Of a DNA stretch of 64,000 nt, positions 30,901 through 44,766 are shown in pieces; the stretch's first letter is position 1; each line of letters opens with the position of its first letter. The notes below the pieces were generated by a model, which was given only the letters and a program-made list of their open reading frames with translations, searched no databases and was not told the origin of the DNA. Source of the DNA: Paracentrotus lividus (Eukaryota > Echinodermata > Echinoidea > Camarodonta > Echinidae). The translations under genes were made by a program, and so were the position numbers. The stretch is from the NCBI GenBank assembly GCA_940671915.1, contig CALNVZ010003430.1, forward strand, positions 13,905,789-13,969,788. Reading direction: 5' to 3'.

Positions 30901-33558
30901 CTAGTGGCAGAGGCGGTTGAACCAGGGTGGGGGTGGGGGGGGGGGGGGGGGGGCAGGGGGCACAGTGACCCCAACTTTTTCATCCACCCTAAAAGTGCCC
31001 CTATTCATGACCAAAAAATGTCCCTTTTCTACACTAAAAAAGTGTCATCTTTATACTAAAAAGAAGCCTTTCAGAATTTTGAAAAGTCCCGTAAACAATT
31101 TCTGTTTAAAAAAGGGGCACTTTCAATACTAAAAGGGCCCCTTGTTACTCCATTTTGTCTTTTAAAACCCAAAATTTTCAGCTTGCGCTACGCGCTCGTG
31201 GATACTAAATAAGGTTCATAATGCACAATAAACTAGCTCAAAGTTTTCTACTCGCGCCTCTTTTCTTAGCTTAAAAATGCCCTTTTAAGACTAAAAAGAA
31301 GCCTGTCATACTCTTTTAAGTCCCATGGACAATTTCTTAAAAAGTGTCACTTACAATACTGAAAAAGTGCCCCTCATGTCTTATAAAACCCCAAACGTTC
31401 CTGCTCGGTCTCTATGCGACCTCGCACTGTAAAATTAACAAACAATAAGTATAAAAAAGGGTTGGACGTAGTGCCCTCTGCTACAGACAAACCTTGTCAA
31501 AAGAATTAGTGTAATTGTGTTTGGGCTAGATTTGGGGTGGGCTAGGGTGCAGCCCACAAAATATTCGTAGCAAAGATTATTAATGAGCCAAGATTATTAT
31601 GTATCTTCAACATGGATCCTAAAACTCTATGGCCCGAATTCACAAACGTGGTTTAGTAAGTCCATGGTCTAAATCAATTGTTTAAACCACGGATTTAGAC
31701 CATGGTCTAAATTTTGGTATTCACAAACCACCTGATTCAGACCATGGACTAACTAAACCACGTTTGTGAATTCGGGCCACAAAGGCACAATTTTTAGCTC
31801 AAAACTTTCATCTCGCGGATACTAAATAGGCTCTATATTGCACAATTAACTCCAATTTTGATCTCAAAATTTTGGGCTCGCGCTTTGCGCTCGTATTCCT
31901 TTATATTTTTTACTAAATGAACAATAAAAAATAAAAGCCATAAAGATTCCTAAAATTTTCAGCTCGCGCTTCGAGCTCGCGGATACGATAAGTAGGGTTT
32001 ATAATAGACAATTAACCCCAGTTTTTAGTTTCGTGCTCGCGAATACTAAATAGAGTCTATATCATGATAATGCATAGTTTACTCAAAGTTACTCAAAATT
32101 TTTGGCTCACCCTCGCGCTCGGAAAAAAAAAATTATTAAAAAAGGTCCACTTTTTTAGATTTCGAACCCCCCCCCCCCCCCCCCCCGTAAAAATCCTAGT
32201 TACGGGCCTGTGATCAGATGTAGCTAGCAGAGAGATCAAACTTCGATTGAACAAGAAAAGTCAAGATTGTCATGATTGTTCAGATCGAAAATTAGCGAGT
32301 GGAAACTGCATATCTCGTCTTTCTAGAAGCTAGATCTAGATTGACATCAAATTTTCTAACATATGATGATTTTGGAAGAAAATGACATTTAGACTCTAAC
32401 GTTAGATATTCTTCAGCTACTGTTGACGTGCTTCTGTGATGGAAGATGGAAAGAGCACGATAAATATTAAATATAGACAGCCCCGTTGCCGAAGGCGACG
32501 GGGCTGTAGAAGGAATGGAAATGAAACGTTGTGGTCAAAAATCAAAGCTAGAAAAAAGGCCGAAAAAAGTTATATTTTAGGCATTAAAGTACCTCATTTT
32601 TATCAGAGGCATCTTTAATTATCCTTTAATTGTTTTTTAGTAACGTGTTGGTGACTTACCTAAAATGATGAATATTGGCTGACATTACCCGAGACGTCTT
32701 GATGATTACATGGAAATCTCCATTCCGCCGGGCTGCATTTCAAAATATCCAGCCGTGACCCCGCGCGCGCTAGGGCAACCCCAAGTGCGCTGTCTCGCTT
32801 TACTTTTCATATCGCCGTACGTGCGCGGGGTCACAGCTGGATATTTTGAAATGCAGCCCGGAATAGAGATTTCTGTGTAATCACCAACGAAAACCATTTG
32901 CGAAAGACGAAAGGAACACAGAATATCCAATTTTAAGCCTAAATTCAGGACCACGATTTGTATTTCCTGCCACCACGACATCGACAATAATAACGTCTGT
33001 TGGGAGCCATAAGGGCGTTATTGCATCTTATAGATGATCCGTTGAGAGCCAGGAGGGCGCTATTACTGTACAAAGTCAATGGTAATAGCGCCCTTCTGGC
33101 TCCAAACGGAACATCCTTGATCTGCAATAGCGCCATTCTGGCTCCAAGCCGACGATAAGAAGTTTTTAATAGGACCAGGTATTCTTGCTGCTCTATCAAT
33201 TTTATTTGAGTATCGACTATCGTCTATCGATCTGTATTTATTAAAATTGATGACTCATTTTGGTCTAGAGTCTATACAATCACCACGTATGTTCGACGGT
33301 TAGTCTAACTTTGTTAGATAAATATTAAAAAATTGTGGTCTAACGTCGTTAAATCTAACTTTGTTAGCAACAAAAACGTGAACACGTCGGACTGTATTAG
33401 AGTCTTTAGACTTAGAGTGGGCGTAGATATATTATTAGGAACGATTTATTTCATTGAATATAACTTTGATTGACTATATGACTTACAGTTCGGTTAGCAT
33501 GAAGTCTACCTGGTGCAGTTCTCATGACAGAAACTAGTCCCCTTCCAATAAACGACAT
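24935..33558 (-). CDS. SMDT1: Essential MCU regulator, mitochondrial (EMRE)
   Basis: Two coding exons: 33487-33558 (24 codons) and 24935-25135 (66 codons plus TAG), giving 90 residues. Exon 1 starts MSFIGRGLVSVMRT, is rich in Arg and lacks Asp/Glu, as expected of a mitochondrial targeting peptide, and ends at a GTAAGT donor. Exon 2 follows a 'tttgatttcttccag' acceptor in the same phase. It encodes a single membrane helix (GLPKVIAVVVPFLYIGATIS, about residues 53-72) and then the family hallmark, LLEE-like FLEEYDIFVPEDDD. In animals EMRE lies in the inner mitochondrial membrane and links the MCU pore to the MICU gatekeepers; the acidic tail takes part in that regulation. The human protein is 107 residues and has a longer Asp tail. 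The 8.35 kb intron holds at least four mobile elements, one starting 34 bases from the acceptor. The exon 2 call is firm; the exon 1 call rests on phase, targeting character and splice site. Confidence 0.88.
25378..25690. repeat. 16 bp minisatellite, left arm
   Basis: Units of CCCACGAGTCCTACGT alternate with CCCACGAGTCCTCGGT, broken by CACGAGGCCGAGTATTTTTC blocks. Arg/Pro/Ser/Thr-rich open frames over it are artefacts. An inverted partner lies at 28678-28998. Confidence 0.95.
25819..26229. mobile_element. GGAGACG-family MITE, left-arm copy, with a nested MITE
   Basis: Ends TAATGGTGGCATCTCATTTC and its diverged complement near 26200-26229. Tandem-like GAGACGTCTCCGCGA words lie inside. A second element (about 25897-26035, CAGTAGTGACGGGTCCAGG to 'ctggatccgcctctgcg') sits within it and relates to the MITE at 62196-62338. 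Confidence 0.75.
26706..26753 (-). ncRNA. Hammerhead-like three-way fold (candidate, left copy)
   Basis: On the minus strand: CTGATGA, a GACG/CGTC stem around CAGGTC, then GAAA, an AUUU/AAAU stem, and an AUUC/GAAU closing stem. This is the order and spacing of a hammerhead ribozyme core. However, the base after stem III is G, where active hammerheads have A, C or U, so activity is doubtful. It may be a decayed copy or a coincidence inside a repeat. Confidence 0.25.
27408..27454 (+). ncRNA. Hammerhead-like three-way fold (candidate, right copy)
   Basis: The partner of the 26706-26753 copy in the other arm. CTGATGA (27412-27418) and GAAA are intact. Stem II has one change (GAGG against CGTC), and the closing stem is five pairs. 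A third, more decayed version lies at about 26774-26825. The same G at the would-be cleavage position argues against activity. Confidence 0.22.
27744..27920. mobile_element. CAGGGCCGCGGAGC MITE nested in the right arm
   Basis: 177 bp with perfect 14 bp inverted ends CAGGGCCGCGGAGC. Inside each end is a G-run and an 'aaagtggg' block. The left arm lacks it at the matching place (about 26430), so it inserted after the arms had separated. A simple target duplication is not obvious. Confidence 0.85.
28141..28552. mobile_element. GGAGACG-family MITE, right-arm copy, with a nested MITE
   Basis: Inverted counterpart of 25819-26229. It includes the inner GGATCC-type MITE at about 28335-28475 with its poly-G run at 28357-28378. 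A third family member lies in RPS2 intron 1 (38101-38288). Confidence 0.75.
28678..28998. repeat. 16 bp minisatellite, right arm (inverted)
   Basis: Units of ACTCGTGGGACGTAGG and ACTCGTGGGACCGAGG, the reverse complement of the left-arm array. It has its own pattern of variants, which shows independent evolution since the arms formed. Confidence 0.95.
29564..30486. other. SMDT1 intron, unique-looking part
   Basis: AT-rich, with a CT-dinucleotide run near 29622-29646. No element or exon could be supported here. Confidence 0.4.
30487..32210. mobile_element. CAGGCCCGTAACTAGG-family element with TGATCA target duplication
   Basis: The left end CTGGCCCGTAACCAGG and right end (inverted) CAGGCCCGTAACTAGG are flanked by TGATCA on both sides (30481-30486 and 32211-32216). 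Inward from both ends is a poly-G run, then TTCGAA-like words. The interior repeats a ~200 bp theme with GCTCGCGCTTCGCGCTCG-type motifs near 30720, 31180, 31250, 31870, 31965 and 32105. It has no coding capacity. A 6-8 bp duplication would fit a hAT-like element. Confidence 0.85.
31631..31778. mobile_element. 148 bp palindromic MITE (GGCCCGAATTCACAAACGTG)
   Basis: Near-perfect inverted repeat starting GGCCCGAATTCACAAACGTG, with 'ggtttagt' and 'ccatggtctaaat' blocks repeated inside. It is nested in the 30487-32210 element and could fold into one long hairpin. Confidence 0.88.
32477..32507. repeat. 31 nt hairpin with GAA loop
   Basis: ACAGCCCCGTTGCC, loop GAA, GGCGACGGGGCTGT: 14 pairs with one G-T. 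It is isolated, GC-rich in AT-rich surroundings, and lies in the SMDT1 intron. It looks like a bacterial terminator but is followed by no T-run, and the host is an animal. Confidence 0.85.
32702..32883. mobile_element. Inverted-repeat MITE, TGATTACA ends
   Basis: About 70 bases at the left (TGATTACATGGAAATCTCCA, 'ttcaaaatatccagccgtg', 'accccgcgcgcgc') are repeated inverted at the right. The spacer is short and CpG-rich. It lies in the SMDT1 intron. Confidence 0.85.
32993..33155. repeat. Four-fold inverted cluster of GGAGCCAGAAGGGCGCTATT
   Basis: Two direct copies (about 33000 and 33045) face two inverted copies (about 33085 and 33125), making a hairpin within a hairpin. It is probably a MITE that duplicated its own arm. 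It lies about 330 bases from SMDT1 exon 1. Confidence 0.8.
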
Positions 33559-33780
33559 TTTGACTTGAGGAGTGGGTTATTGCGTTGAAGATAGGTTTAG
33601 AAAAAGCGAGAATAACGCAAAACGCAGTGTGTACATTGGCTTCAAATGACCCGCACGTAAAGCCAAACTGGGCGCCCCTGAAGCCAGTTTCATATACTAG
33701 TACGCTGTTACGTACAGTCCACCTACTCAAGGCACAATTTTCCCAATTTTAGTATTTATCTTTTTTCTCTTTTTTTTATT

Positions 33781-34803
33781 TTTCACACAATGAAACCATA
33801 TTGGCTCCATATTGGTTAAACGTGGCTTTGTAGATATGTTCATGACCATAGTGAATATGATGATGATGATCTTTTTTTTTTTTTTGCTCCGACTATAATT
33901 TCTAGAAGTTGTTGGTCCCCGCTTTCACTTTTTGGATCCATGGCGTTATTTTGGACGTTCCCCCAGCCATTCTCGGGGAATTGAAAAATAATTTTAAAAA
34001 AAGTTTGTCAACCCCACTACAACTGCCTTTGATTTATATAAGGGAAGGGTCAAAGTTTATTTCGATTGGGGTTCAAACTTGATTTTATTCATTTTTACAA
34101 CATGGAAATTTCTACTTTCCCAAAAAAGTATTGTACTGAATCTCAATCAAACATAAATCATAAAGGCTGAAACAAAATTTTTGGAAAAATGGTTTTATGG
34201 TTGTTTATTTTCTATTTTCTTTGTTTTGACCATAGGTGATGAGGGCTATACATACACTGGTAAACGTACTTATAGACTTATAGGGGCTCCCATGTCGTCA
34301 GACGCATCGGACGCGTTGAGCTTGACATATCCTTGGCTATAGATTGTTAGGGGCTGATAAACTTTTACTGATAAAAGTAAAATAAAGTATTCCAATTTTT
34401 CACCGATCTCACTATTTTACTTCAGCCCCTCCCACCGTAGACAAGAGACCAAAAACCTGTGACTTTAAAACTTGATTTAATTTAAAAAACAATAACAACC
34501 CTACACTTCAGGGGGTAGGACAGAGGGACCTTGGTCAGCCGGGTGAAGCTTACCGGGGGCCCCAAAATGTGGGGGAAATGGCAAAATGTGGATTGTGGGG
34601 GTTGAAAAACAGTTTTTTGAAAAAAATTCTTTCCCCGGGACAAACAATTTCAAGAAATTAAAGTCGGAGGAAAAAAAATATGTAGTTATAGAGCACATGA
34701 AAATATCCAACCTCATGCAGTATTCTGATCTTTTATTCACTATGGTCATGAACATAGCCACATTTAACCAATATGGAGCCAATATGGTTTCATTGTGTGA
34801 AAT
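33781..34803. mobile_element. 1 kb element with 75 bp TTTCACACAATGAAACC ends
   Basis: Left TTTCACACAATGAAACCATA to about 33857; the right end 34725-34803 is its complement. The inside shares blocks with the 21292-22289 element ('cactttttgga', 'ttttggacgttcccccag'), so one may have inserted in the other. It starts only 223 bases upstream of the SMDT1 start codon and may lie in or near that promoter. Confidence 0.82.
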
Positions 34804-34806
34804 TTA

Positions 34807-34850
34807 GTTCTTCTTCTTCTTCTTCTTCTTCTTCTTCTTCTTCTTCTTCC
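34807..34850. repeat. (TTC)n microsatellite
   Basis: About 14 perfect TTC units directly after the right end of the 33781-34803 element. Confidence 0.95.
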
Positions 34851-35459
34851 AATGAAGTACATCCCTCTTAAAGTGTATAGTCAATAAGGGGTCCATGATT
34901 GAAGGTTTTATTAGGTCGGCCGTGCAGCGGTGGGCCGATATGTAGGCCTACATTGATTTCGTGCGTTTTAAACCCCTTCCCCCCCACCCCCTCCCTCTCA
35001 GGGGGTCAACCATACACGTATGCTCGTGTTATATATTATATTCTTAGAGATATCCCTATCAGTACGGTGAGCCGTGTCCAGTATTACCCCACTTACAGGC
35101 ATTTAGAAGGGAAGTCAATTGCACAAATTCCCCCCCCCCTTGAAGGGAATATAATTACCCCCTTTTCCCAGGTTTTTGGACCATATTCGGGACCATATTT
35201 CAGGATTGTCTTCAAAGAATTGAAAACTCATACCCCTAGTTAAAGAATAGGTCGGGGGAAATTTCCCCTTTATTTCAATGATTTCTCACTTTTTTTTTTT
35301 ACCCCGGAACTGAGCCCCTAAAATCTATATAGGTGTAGGTGTTGAAAATTTTTTCAGCCTTCAGCCAACCGTAAGGTCATATATCAGCCGTAGGGGTGCT
35401 AGGTTAAACAGGGTCAATCGGCTTAAATCGTATTTTCTTCAATTTTTTTCATTTTTTTT

Positions 35460-35511
<52 letters not shown>

Positions 35512-36638
35512 CAATTCGGCGCCCCCTAAGGTCAACCCCCTTGTAGTCATTATGGTACCCTTTTGGGCGTCTACCCGGGGCCCGAAGTCATAAACTTACT
35601 TACCCCCTACCCCAAGATCAGGGAGTTCAGGGGGGCATTTCGTCATCACAGGACTTGTCGGACGTTTTATCTGACCAATTTGCTCTCAGCCAATCAGCTG
35701 TAAGCATTTCAGTAGCTTATAACAGTTTGTCGGATAAAACGTCCGACAAGTCCTTTCATGAAATGCCCCCCAGGTACCTACATGTACCTCTTAATTTCCT
35801 TTTCTTGGAAAAATGAGTTAGGGAAGGGGAGGGGGTAATTAAGGCAGGGTTTCTCCCTCCTTTCGTTGCGGGCTTCTTTTTGTTTTGTGCTTACAAATCG
35901 CCAACTAACAGCCGCATGAATTAAAGTCTGGCGCCACCTACGATTTCCTTCAACCATCTCTTTGACAAAAAATTATCACGTAGGTGCTCATGCCCTCAAT
36001 TTTTAACTATAAAATCGTAAAAATCCGATACAATCCCGCATTTAGTTTCAACAAAAACCTTAAAAATGGGAAATAACAGATACAAATTTCAATATCAATA
36101 CTCTATTTCCTTGTTAGCTTCAGTGCGGAATGTCCAATTTTAGACAAATTTTTACGTGTTACCGATTATGTGTTGAATGACGTGATGAATACGTAGTGTG
36201 TAGTGTATATAATTGTGTGTATGACTATTCCTGGCCCGGCCCGGCACGGAGAATCGTGAGAATATCATGAATATATGCTACACCGTCCTGGTCCACTTGG
36301 AATTTTATGAAAACAGAGGAGTTCTCTGGTCAAATTTCATGGCATGGATTTTGGAAGAATAATGTGGACTGGAGCCAGAGGAGGAGTCGGACTGGAGTGA
36401 GGTTGGGTTGGTCAACTTGGTGTGGGAGTGAATTTTCACTGAAATGTTGGCAAAAACGGTAAAAAGTTAGGATCATGTCGATTCATGGATGGGGGGCGGG
36501 GGGGGGGGCAGGGTCACTTACGACATGATGTGCTATTCCTACGCATCCTAAAATATAAGGCATTGTAAAAGGCCGAATTGTCGTTTCATCCATCCAAGGG
36601 AACGCCGTTATTGCGGCAATATTATTGGCTTGGAATAA
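34851..36638. other. Gene-free interval with poly-T and one MITE
   Basis: A T-run of about 50 bases lies at 35459-35508. A G-run element edge with 'gggtcactta' lies at 36488-36520. Apart from the MITE listed separately, no gene was seen. Confidence 0.45.
35630..35773. mobile_element. Palindromic MITE, GGGGGGCATTTC ends
   Basis: The two arms contain 'ggacttgtcggacgttttat' and its complement and close on 'agccaatcagctg'. The tips are GGGGGGCATTTCRTSA. A half copy lies at 18306-18412. Confidence 0.85.
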
Positions 36639-37306
36639 CTATAGAATACCCTACTCATAAGTCATATATAAAGAAAAACATTAGATGATGATTGTGTAGG
36701 ACAAAGAAATACTTAACAATTTGCAGCTACTCAGATGATTTCATCTCTACATAGAATCTATACGGCACGTGCACAAAATATGCAAAACAATATCCACGTA
36801 CGTGCGCCCCTCGTACCAATTATACTTTCGAACCAAAATGATCAACGACCAACGACCACCGACCATCGACCACTGCCTAATAATTTTATTAAATTATGTG
36901 TCCAGTTGTGTAAAATAATATTAAACATATTTTCTGATTCTGAAAACAAACAAGCAACGTCCAACGACCAACGTCTATATGATTACGTAACAAAATAGGG
37001 AGAGATGAAACTGAAGAACAAGTCAGATAGATTCTAGAAACCACCGACCAACGACCAACGACCAACGATCAACGTCCAATATTATTTACTATTATTTAGA
37101 ATGGGAAATCTTCTCCTTTTGAAAGCCAACGACCAACGAATGATTAATATAATTATGATATCCCTAACTGTTATCTGGTTCCAACCAACGACCAACGTTT
37201 AAAGAACGGGACATCTTCCAATTATGAAAGCTGGTCGTTGGTGGTTGGCTGTCGGTTGATCATTGGTACACCCCTCCATATAAAAGCTGAGTAGGGTATT
37301 CTATAG
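36639..37306. mobile_element. CTATAGAATACCCTACTCA element with CGACCAA repeats
   Basis: 19 bp inverted ends CTATAGAATACCCTACTCA. The inside holds short arrays of CCAACGACCAACGAC separated by AT-rich blocks, and the complement 'ggtcgttggtggttgg' at the far end. There is no coding frame. It lies 430 bases upstream of the RPS2 start codon. Confidence 0.82.
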
Positions 37307-37309
37307 GTA

Positions 37310-37738
37310 AGCCATTGGCTTTAACTTAAATGGAGGCGTTTTTAGTATCAATCACCTTTTCCTAAAAAGTTTCGGCGGAAATTACTGTTTGGGGTCCAAA
37401 TTTCAAGGTGCTTACTGTGGCGTGAGCCTTGCCCTTAATTAGAAATCTATGTTTTCCAGTGTGAATACGACTTCCTGTGTTGAGTGACCTCAGTCTTCTG
37501 GAGGGAGGACTGGGGGGGGGGGGGGGGTCACTCAAAGTCAAAAGAGCAACCCATTGTGTTGTCCACGCACCCTGTCCTTGATGGCATAAGAAATAAGTTT
37601 GCTTTGGGGCCAAAATATTGCATGTGGCTTTGGCAAACTTTTGAAGGGGGACAAAGGCCAGTCAGTGGGTATCATGACCTTCAATTAATTTAAGCCCTGC
37701 TGTTAACTTTGCCCTGATTGTACGTTGTATATGCAGCA
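37310..37738. promoter_or_regulatory. Upstream region of RPS2
   Basis: Contains a G-run/TCACTCA element edge (37512-37534) of the family also seen at 44083-44527. A possible 3' splice site (AG at 37735-37736) lies two bases before the ATG, so a non-coding first exon may lie upstream. I could not fix the transcription start or a TOP motif. Confidence 0.4.
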
Positions 37739-40959
<3,221 letters not shown>

Positions 40960-43900
40960 GTCATCCCCTCCTGTCCCCCTCCCTGATGAGACAAATACGT
41001 TTAGGAGAGGGTTAGGAGGAACTACCTTCTACCCCCTCCCAAATGAATGATAACAACATCACCCATGAGGGAGGGGGTTAGGGGGAATAACAGCCTGCAA
41101 TCATCGGGGCTGTTCATACCCACCTTAGACAGGCGGGTAAACATTCCTTTGCAAAGCAGAGGAATCATTCCATCTAGGATGGAGACAGAAAAAAAAAGAA
41201 AAACAACATACACTAGCAATTCAAGATCAACACTTCATTCTTTCTAATTCAATTACATATATAGCCTGTAGAGTTGTTGTGATCATTGCTTTACGAAGGC
41301 CGATGATTTTTTTTTTCAGGACGGAACATGATTACCACCCATTTGTTAGCACTCCTAGTCCTATGTTTCAGAAATGTAATGAAGTAAGCATCAAGTGAAA
41401 AAGCAAGTAAAAAAAAAAGAAAAATGATCCATGCGTCTGAGATGTTTTCTGTGGTTGTGACTTGACCTAATGTCTGGTGTAAGAGTATGGGAAGGTTTGT
41501 GAGAAAGACTGGAGTAATAATACAGTGGAAACTCAAAATGAAATGTTTCAGATTTTATAAACCACCTGATACAGTCAACTCCCATTACAGTATCGCCTTT
41601 GATTTCAACGTCACAATTGATTGCAATTAAATGACATCATCCCCATTCACTTTGTGTACAACTGCACTCAGTCGATTGCAGTCAGCTGTGATGTTGATCT
41701 CGGGCGGTACTTAACTAGGTTGGACTAAACCACTTACCTAATATAATTGGGACTAGCAGAATTTTTTCTTCTTCATTACACCATCATTTCTTGTAATTAA
41801 CCTTTTTAGGATCTGCGTATTGATGGCATGTTCTTCAGACAATCAATGGTGACTGCTTCTCATGACCCAGTTTTTTGCAATTCATAACATGATTACTTTC
41901 TGTATGTGATCAATAGCCTCCTTAATGTAGGGAGCAGGTAAATTTCTTGACCCAACCGAACTGGACCAAGGGACAGCAGTCGCCATTGATTGAATAAACG
42001 TGCTTGTAGAATGTGAAAGCTTCGCTTGATATTGTGAAAAGAGATTGTGCAACGAAGAATTATACTGGCAATTGAATTTTCCCAATTAGATGTACCTCTT
42101 TCTTTACAGATGTCTATTTTATTGTCTACTGAGCAAGCAAAATCGTCCAAAGGACTTGGTTATAAAGATTTTCCATTGTAGAAGGAGATGTAGAGTGTTG
42201 GTATATATTTACACAAGAACTTTACAATTCAAGATCTGTGTACAGTCCACTCCATTTATAATGAGGTCTGCAGGACCAAGTCGATTACCCTGTTATATTG
42301 AAAGCTCGTACCAAAAACATGCACAGACACAAGCACTGATTCATCAGGAGGACTGAGAGAATTGGCTTGTCATAACGTATTCTCATTGTATCTCTGCACC
42401 ATAACAGGAATAGACTGTACAATAGCAAATGAAAAACTTGTGATTTCCAAGTTCATTTTGACAACACTTAGTAAACCTGTAGTTGGTATTATTTGAAATC
42501 AACTTCAGATGATAATATGGTACAGTCTTGAACAAATTTTTACAGCCTACTCACATAATTTTGAGTGTGGACATGTGATTGTTAAGATTTTGTATGAATG
42601 CGTTGGGCTCCAGAGCGGCTCTATGTAATGTTAGTGGACTGTATTACAAGGTGGTTCTCCCTGTCTGAATTTCAAACATGTCTGTCTGCACATGATGGGC
42701 TTGGTCCTGGGCTCCTCGTTCTATGGGAGTAGACTGTATTATTTATTTCTTTCCACGAGCACATCTTCACTAATCATTCAACAAGATACCAGGATTGGGG
42801 AGAGATTTTGGTGTAAAATAGAGTGAGCTTTGAATAAATATCGATTTGTGTCAGTGTGCTGCATGATTGTGAAGCAATTGAGGGTGCTAGGCAGGAATAA
42901 TCTGCACAATACATTTATGGGAAAATCACAGTCCTCTCTTTATTGATCAAGACCGAGAGGACTCCTTTGTTTCCATGAAATCTTGTATCTGGTAATAATT
43001 GAAAGTAGACCAGATTTTGATGCTACAAACAATCTATTCCTGTTATAAAGAGCATGAGGCAGTTTTCTTACTATCAATTTCAAACATGCACATGAATCAA
43101 AATGTTCACATTTGTTTTTGGGGTAATTTGCTTGCCCAAGTACTTTGTTACGAGTGGATTGAAGTAATTTAACAAAAGAATGGATGGTTCTCTCCGGTGT
43201 CTTGACTGGATTAGCTTCTTTCATACAGACCACTTCTGTTATAATGTTGTAATCATGATCAAGTACAAGATTCTATTATACAAGTACCTTGTTACACCGA
43301 ACACATAGACACATCATATGTGCACATGTTTCACATTAGGACCTAGGGAATCATTCTATTCAGAAGAAGTCTTAGATCTGTGCTTGTTCTATTGGGAGTA
43401 GACTACTCTTATCTGAATCTTGTACTTGAAAAACTTCATGACTTCAGCAAACAAATATGAAAATGAAAAGCTGTCATTAAACAAGTGGGAAGGGACTGTA
43501 TATGAATAAAAGTTAAACATGATAAGTGAACATCAAAACGTCACCAGCTATAAAACATGGTATGGTGTCATCAAACCCAGCTATGTTCAATTCAACCGAC
43601 TTTTTACCATCAAATTTGGTTTCTCTCATGGCTAGCCATTTATGCATTCAAGCATTGACACAGAAGGCAGCTGGCCAGGGCCCATATTCATAGAACCTTA
43701 TTAAAGTTTGTCAACTAATTACACAGGGAACAGTACACATTTAAGTGATAACGAGGCTTATGAAGGTAATATGAGTATGAACCCTGGTCCTGATCATATG
43801 TCTAAGATTGGATCTGGGTGAATTGCCTCTTGGTATTCGTACTCGGTATAGTGGGAGTGAACTGTTTTTCATTTTCTCAATCTTTGTCTGCTTTTTTTTT

Positions 43901-44082
43901 TACCGGTACTCAAACTTTTCCAGATGCATTTCTTTTAATTTGTCCGATTATATTAAAATATACGAGATCGTTCTCTCACACAATGAATTCCACTTGTCTT
44001 ATTCAAAGACAAACGACATACATGTACTACACAAATTAGCCATGGAGAAAGAAGAAATTCTTTCCTCCATGGTTGAACTTCA
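40960..44082. other. RPS2 3' flank with scattered pogo/Tigger-like tips
   Basis: No gene. TACAGTCCACTCC-like tips and their complements (GGACTGTA) occur near 41523, 41571, 42241, 42636, 42730 and 43400. The 42241-42643 pair faces inward and may be one ~400 bp element. The RPS2 polyadenylation signal was not identified with confidence. Confidence 0.5.
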
Positions 44083-44461
44083 CCACCCCGGGCGGGGGGG
44101 GGGGGGGGGGGTCACTCACCACATGATGTGCTACTCTCCATGCGTGTCCCCAAAAAGCGTCGAAAAGGGTCTGTTTTCAGCTCTTCGGCGGCGTCGACGC
44201 TTTCCTTAAAATAGGGGTGTTTTCAGCGGAAATCGCTGTTTTGGGGTCAAAATTAACGGGGTTTACGCCATTTAGGGTATGTTTTTCCAGTCTGACGTTG
44301 AAAAGGGGTGAAATTTGACTTTCATGCAATGAGACGTTTAGGGTCCATTTCAGTATGACGTTGAAAAGGGGTGCAAATTTTGACTTCATGCAATGAGATG
44401 TTTAGGTGTCCATTTTCGTGGTGCTGGGCACACGCATGGGTAGCACTTTTTTGTTTGAGTG

Positions 44462-44502
<41 letters not shown>

Positions 44503-44527
44503 ACCCCCCCCCCCCCTTCCCCCCCCC
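44083..44527. mobile_element. Poly-G-bounded TCACTCA element
   Basis: The left G-run ends in GGGGTCACTCA. At the right, TGAGTGACCCC leads into a C-run of about 60 bases (44463-44528, two interruptions). Inside are two direct copies of 'gacgttgaaaaggggtg' with 'catgcaatgaga'. Related edges lie at 36488, 37512 and 39150. Poly-Gly and poly-Pro frames here are artefacts. Confidence 0.75.
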
Positions 44528-44766
44528 CGCGGACTCACACACCACTTTCGCATTACCCAAGGGCAGTTCTCCATCTCTAAGTGAAATGGTCTTTCTCATA
44601 CTCTGTCCGTTTTGGTTAAAATATAATCAGTGGTTCTTTGATTTTTCTATCTTGATTGACCTGATTCCTACTGTAATTGTCTCAAATGCATTGTTACAAT
44701 ACATGAACCACTTGTTCCTGACAGTAGGCAAGGAGTTAACTTTTCCAAATTTTCTTCTCGTGCTCG

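Noticed and set aside
32477-32507. Rho-independent-terminator-like hairpin
   Set aside because: No T-run follows and the setting is eukaryotic intron DNA.
32945-33199. 84-codon minus-strand frame near SMDT1 exon 1
   Set aside because: It lies over the four-fold inverted repeat and has no splice or domain support. The real exon is at 33487-33558.
37718-37738. Seven-codon amino-terminal extension of RPS2
   Set aside because: The family starts with MAD; the ATG at 37739 gives that start, and a splice acceptor may lie just before it.
44386-44599. Poly-Gly and poly-Pro frames
   Set aside because: They are translations of a C/G homopolymer run at the edge of a mobile element.
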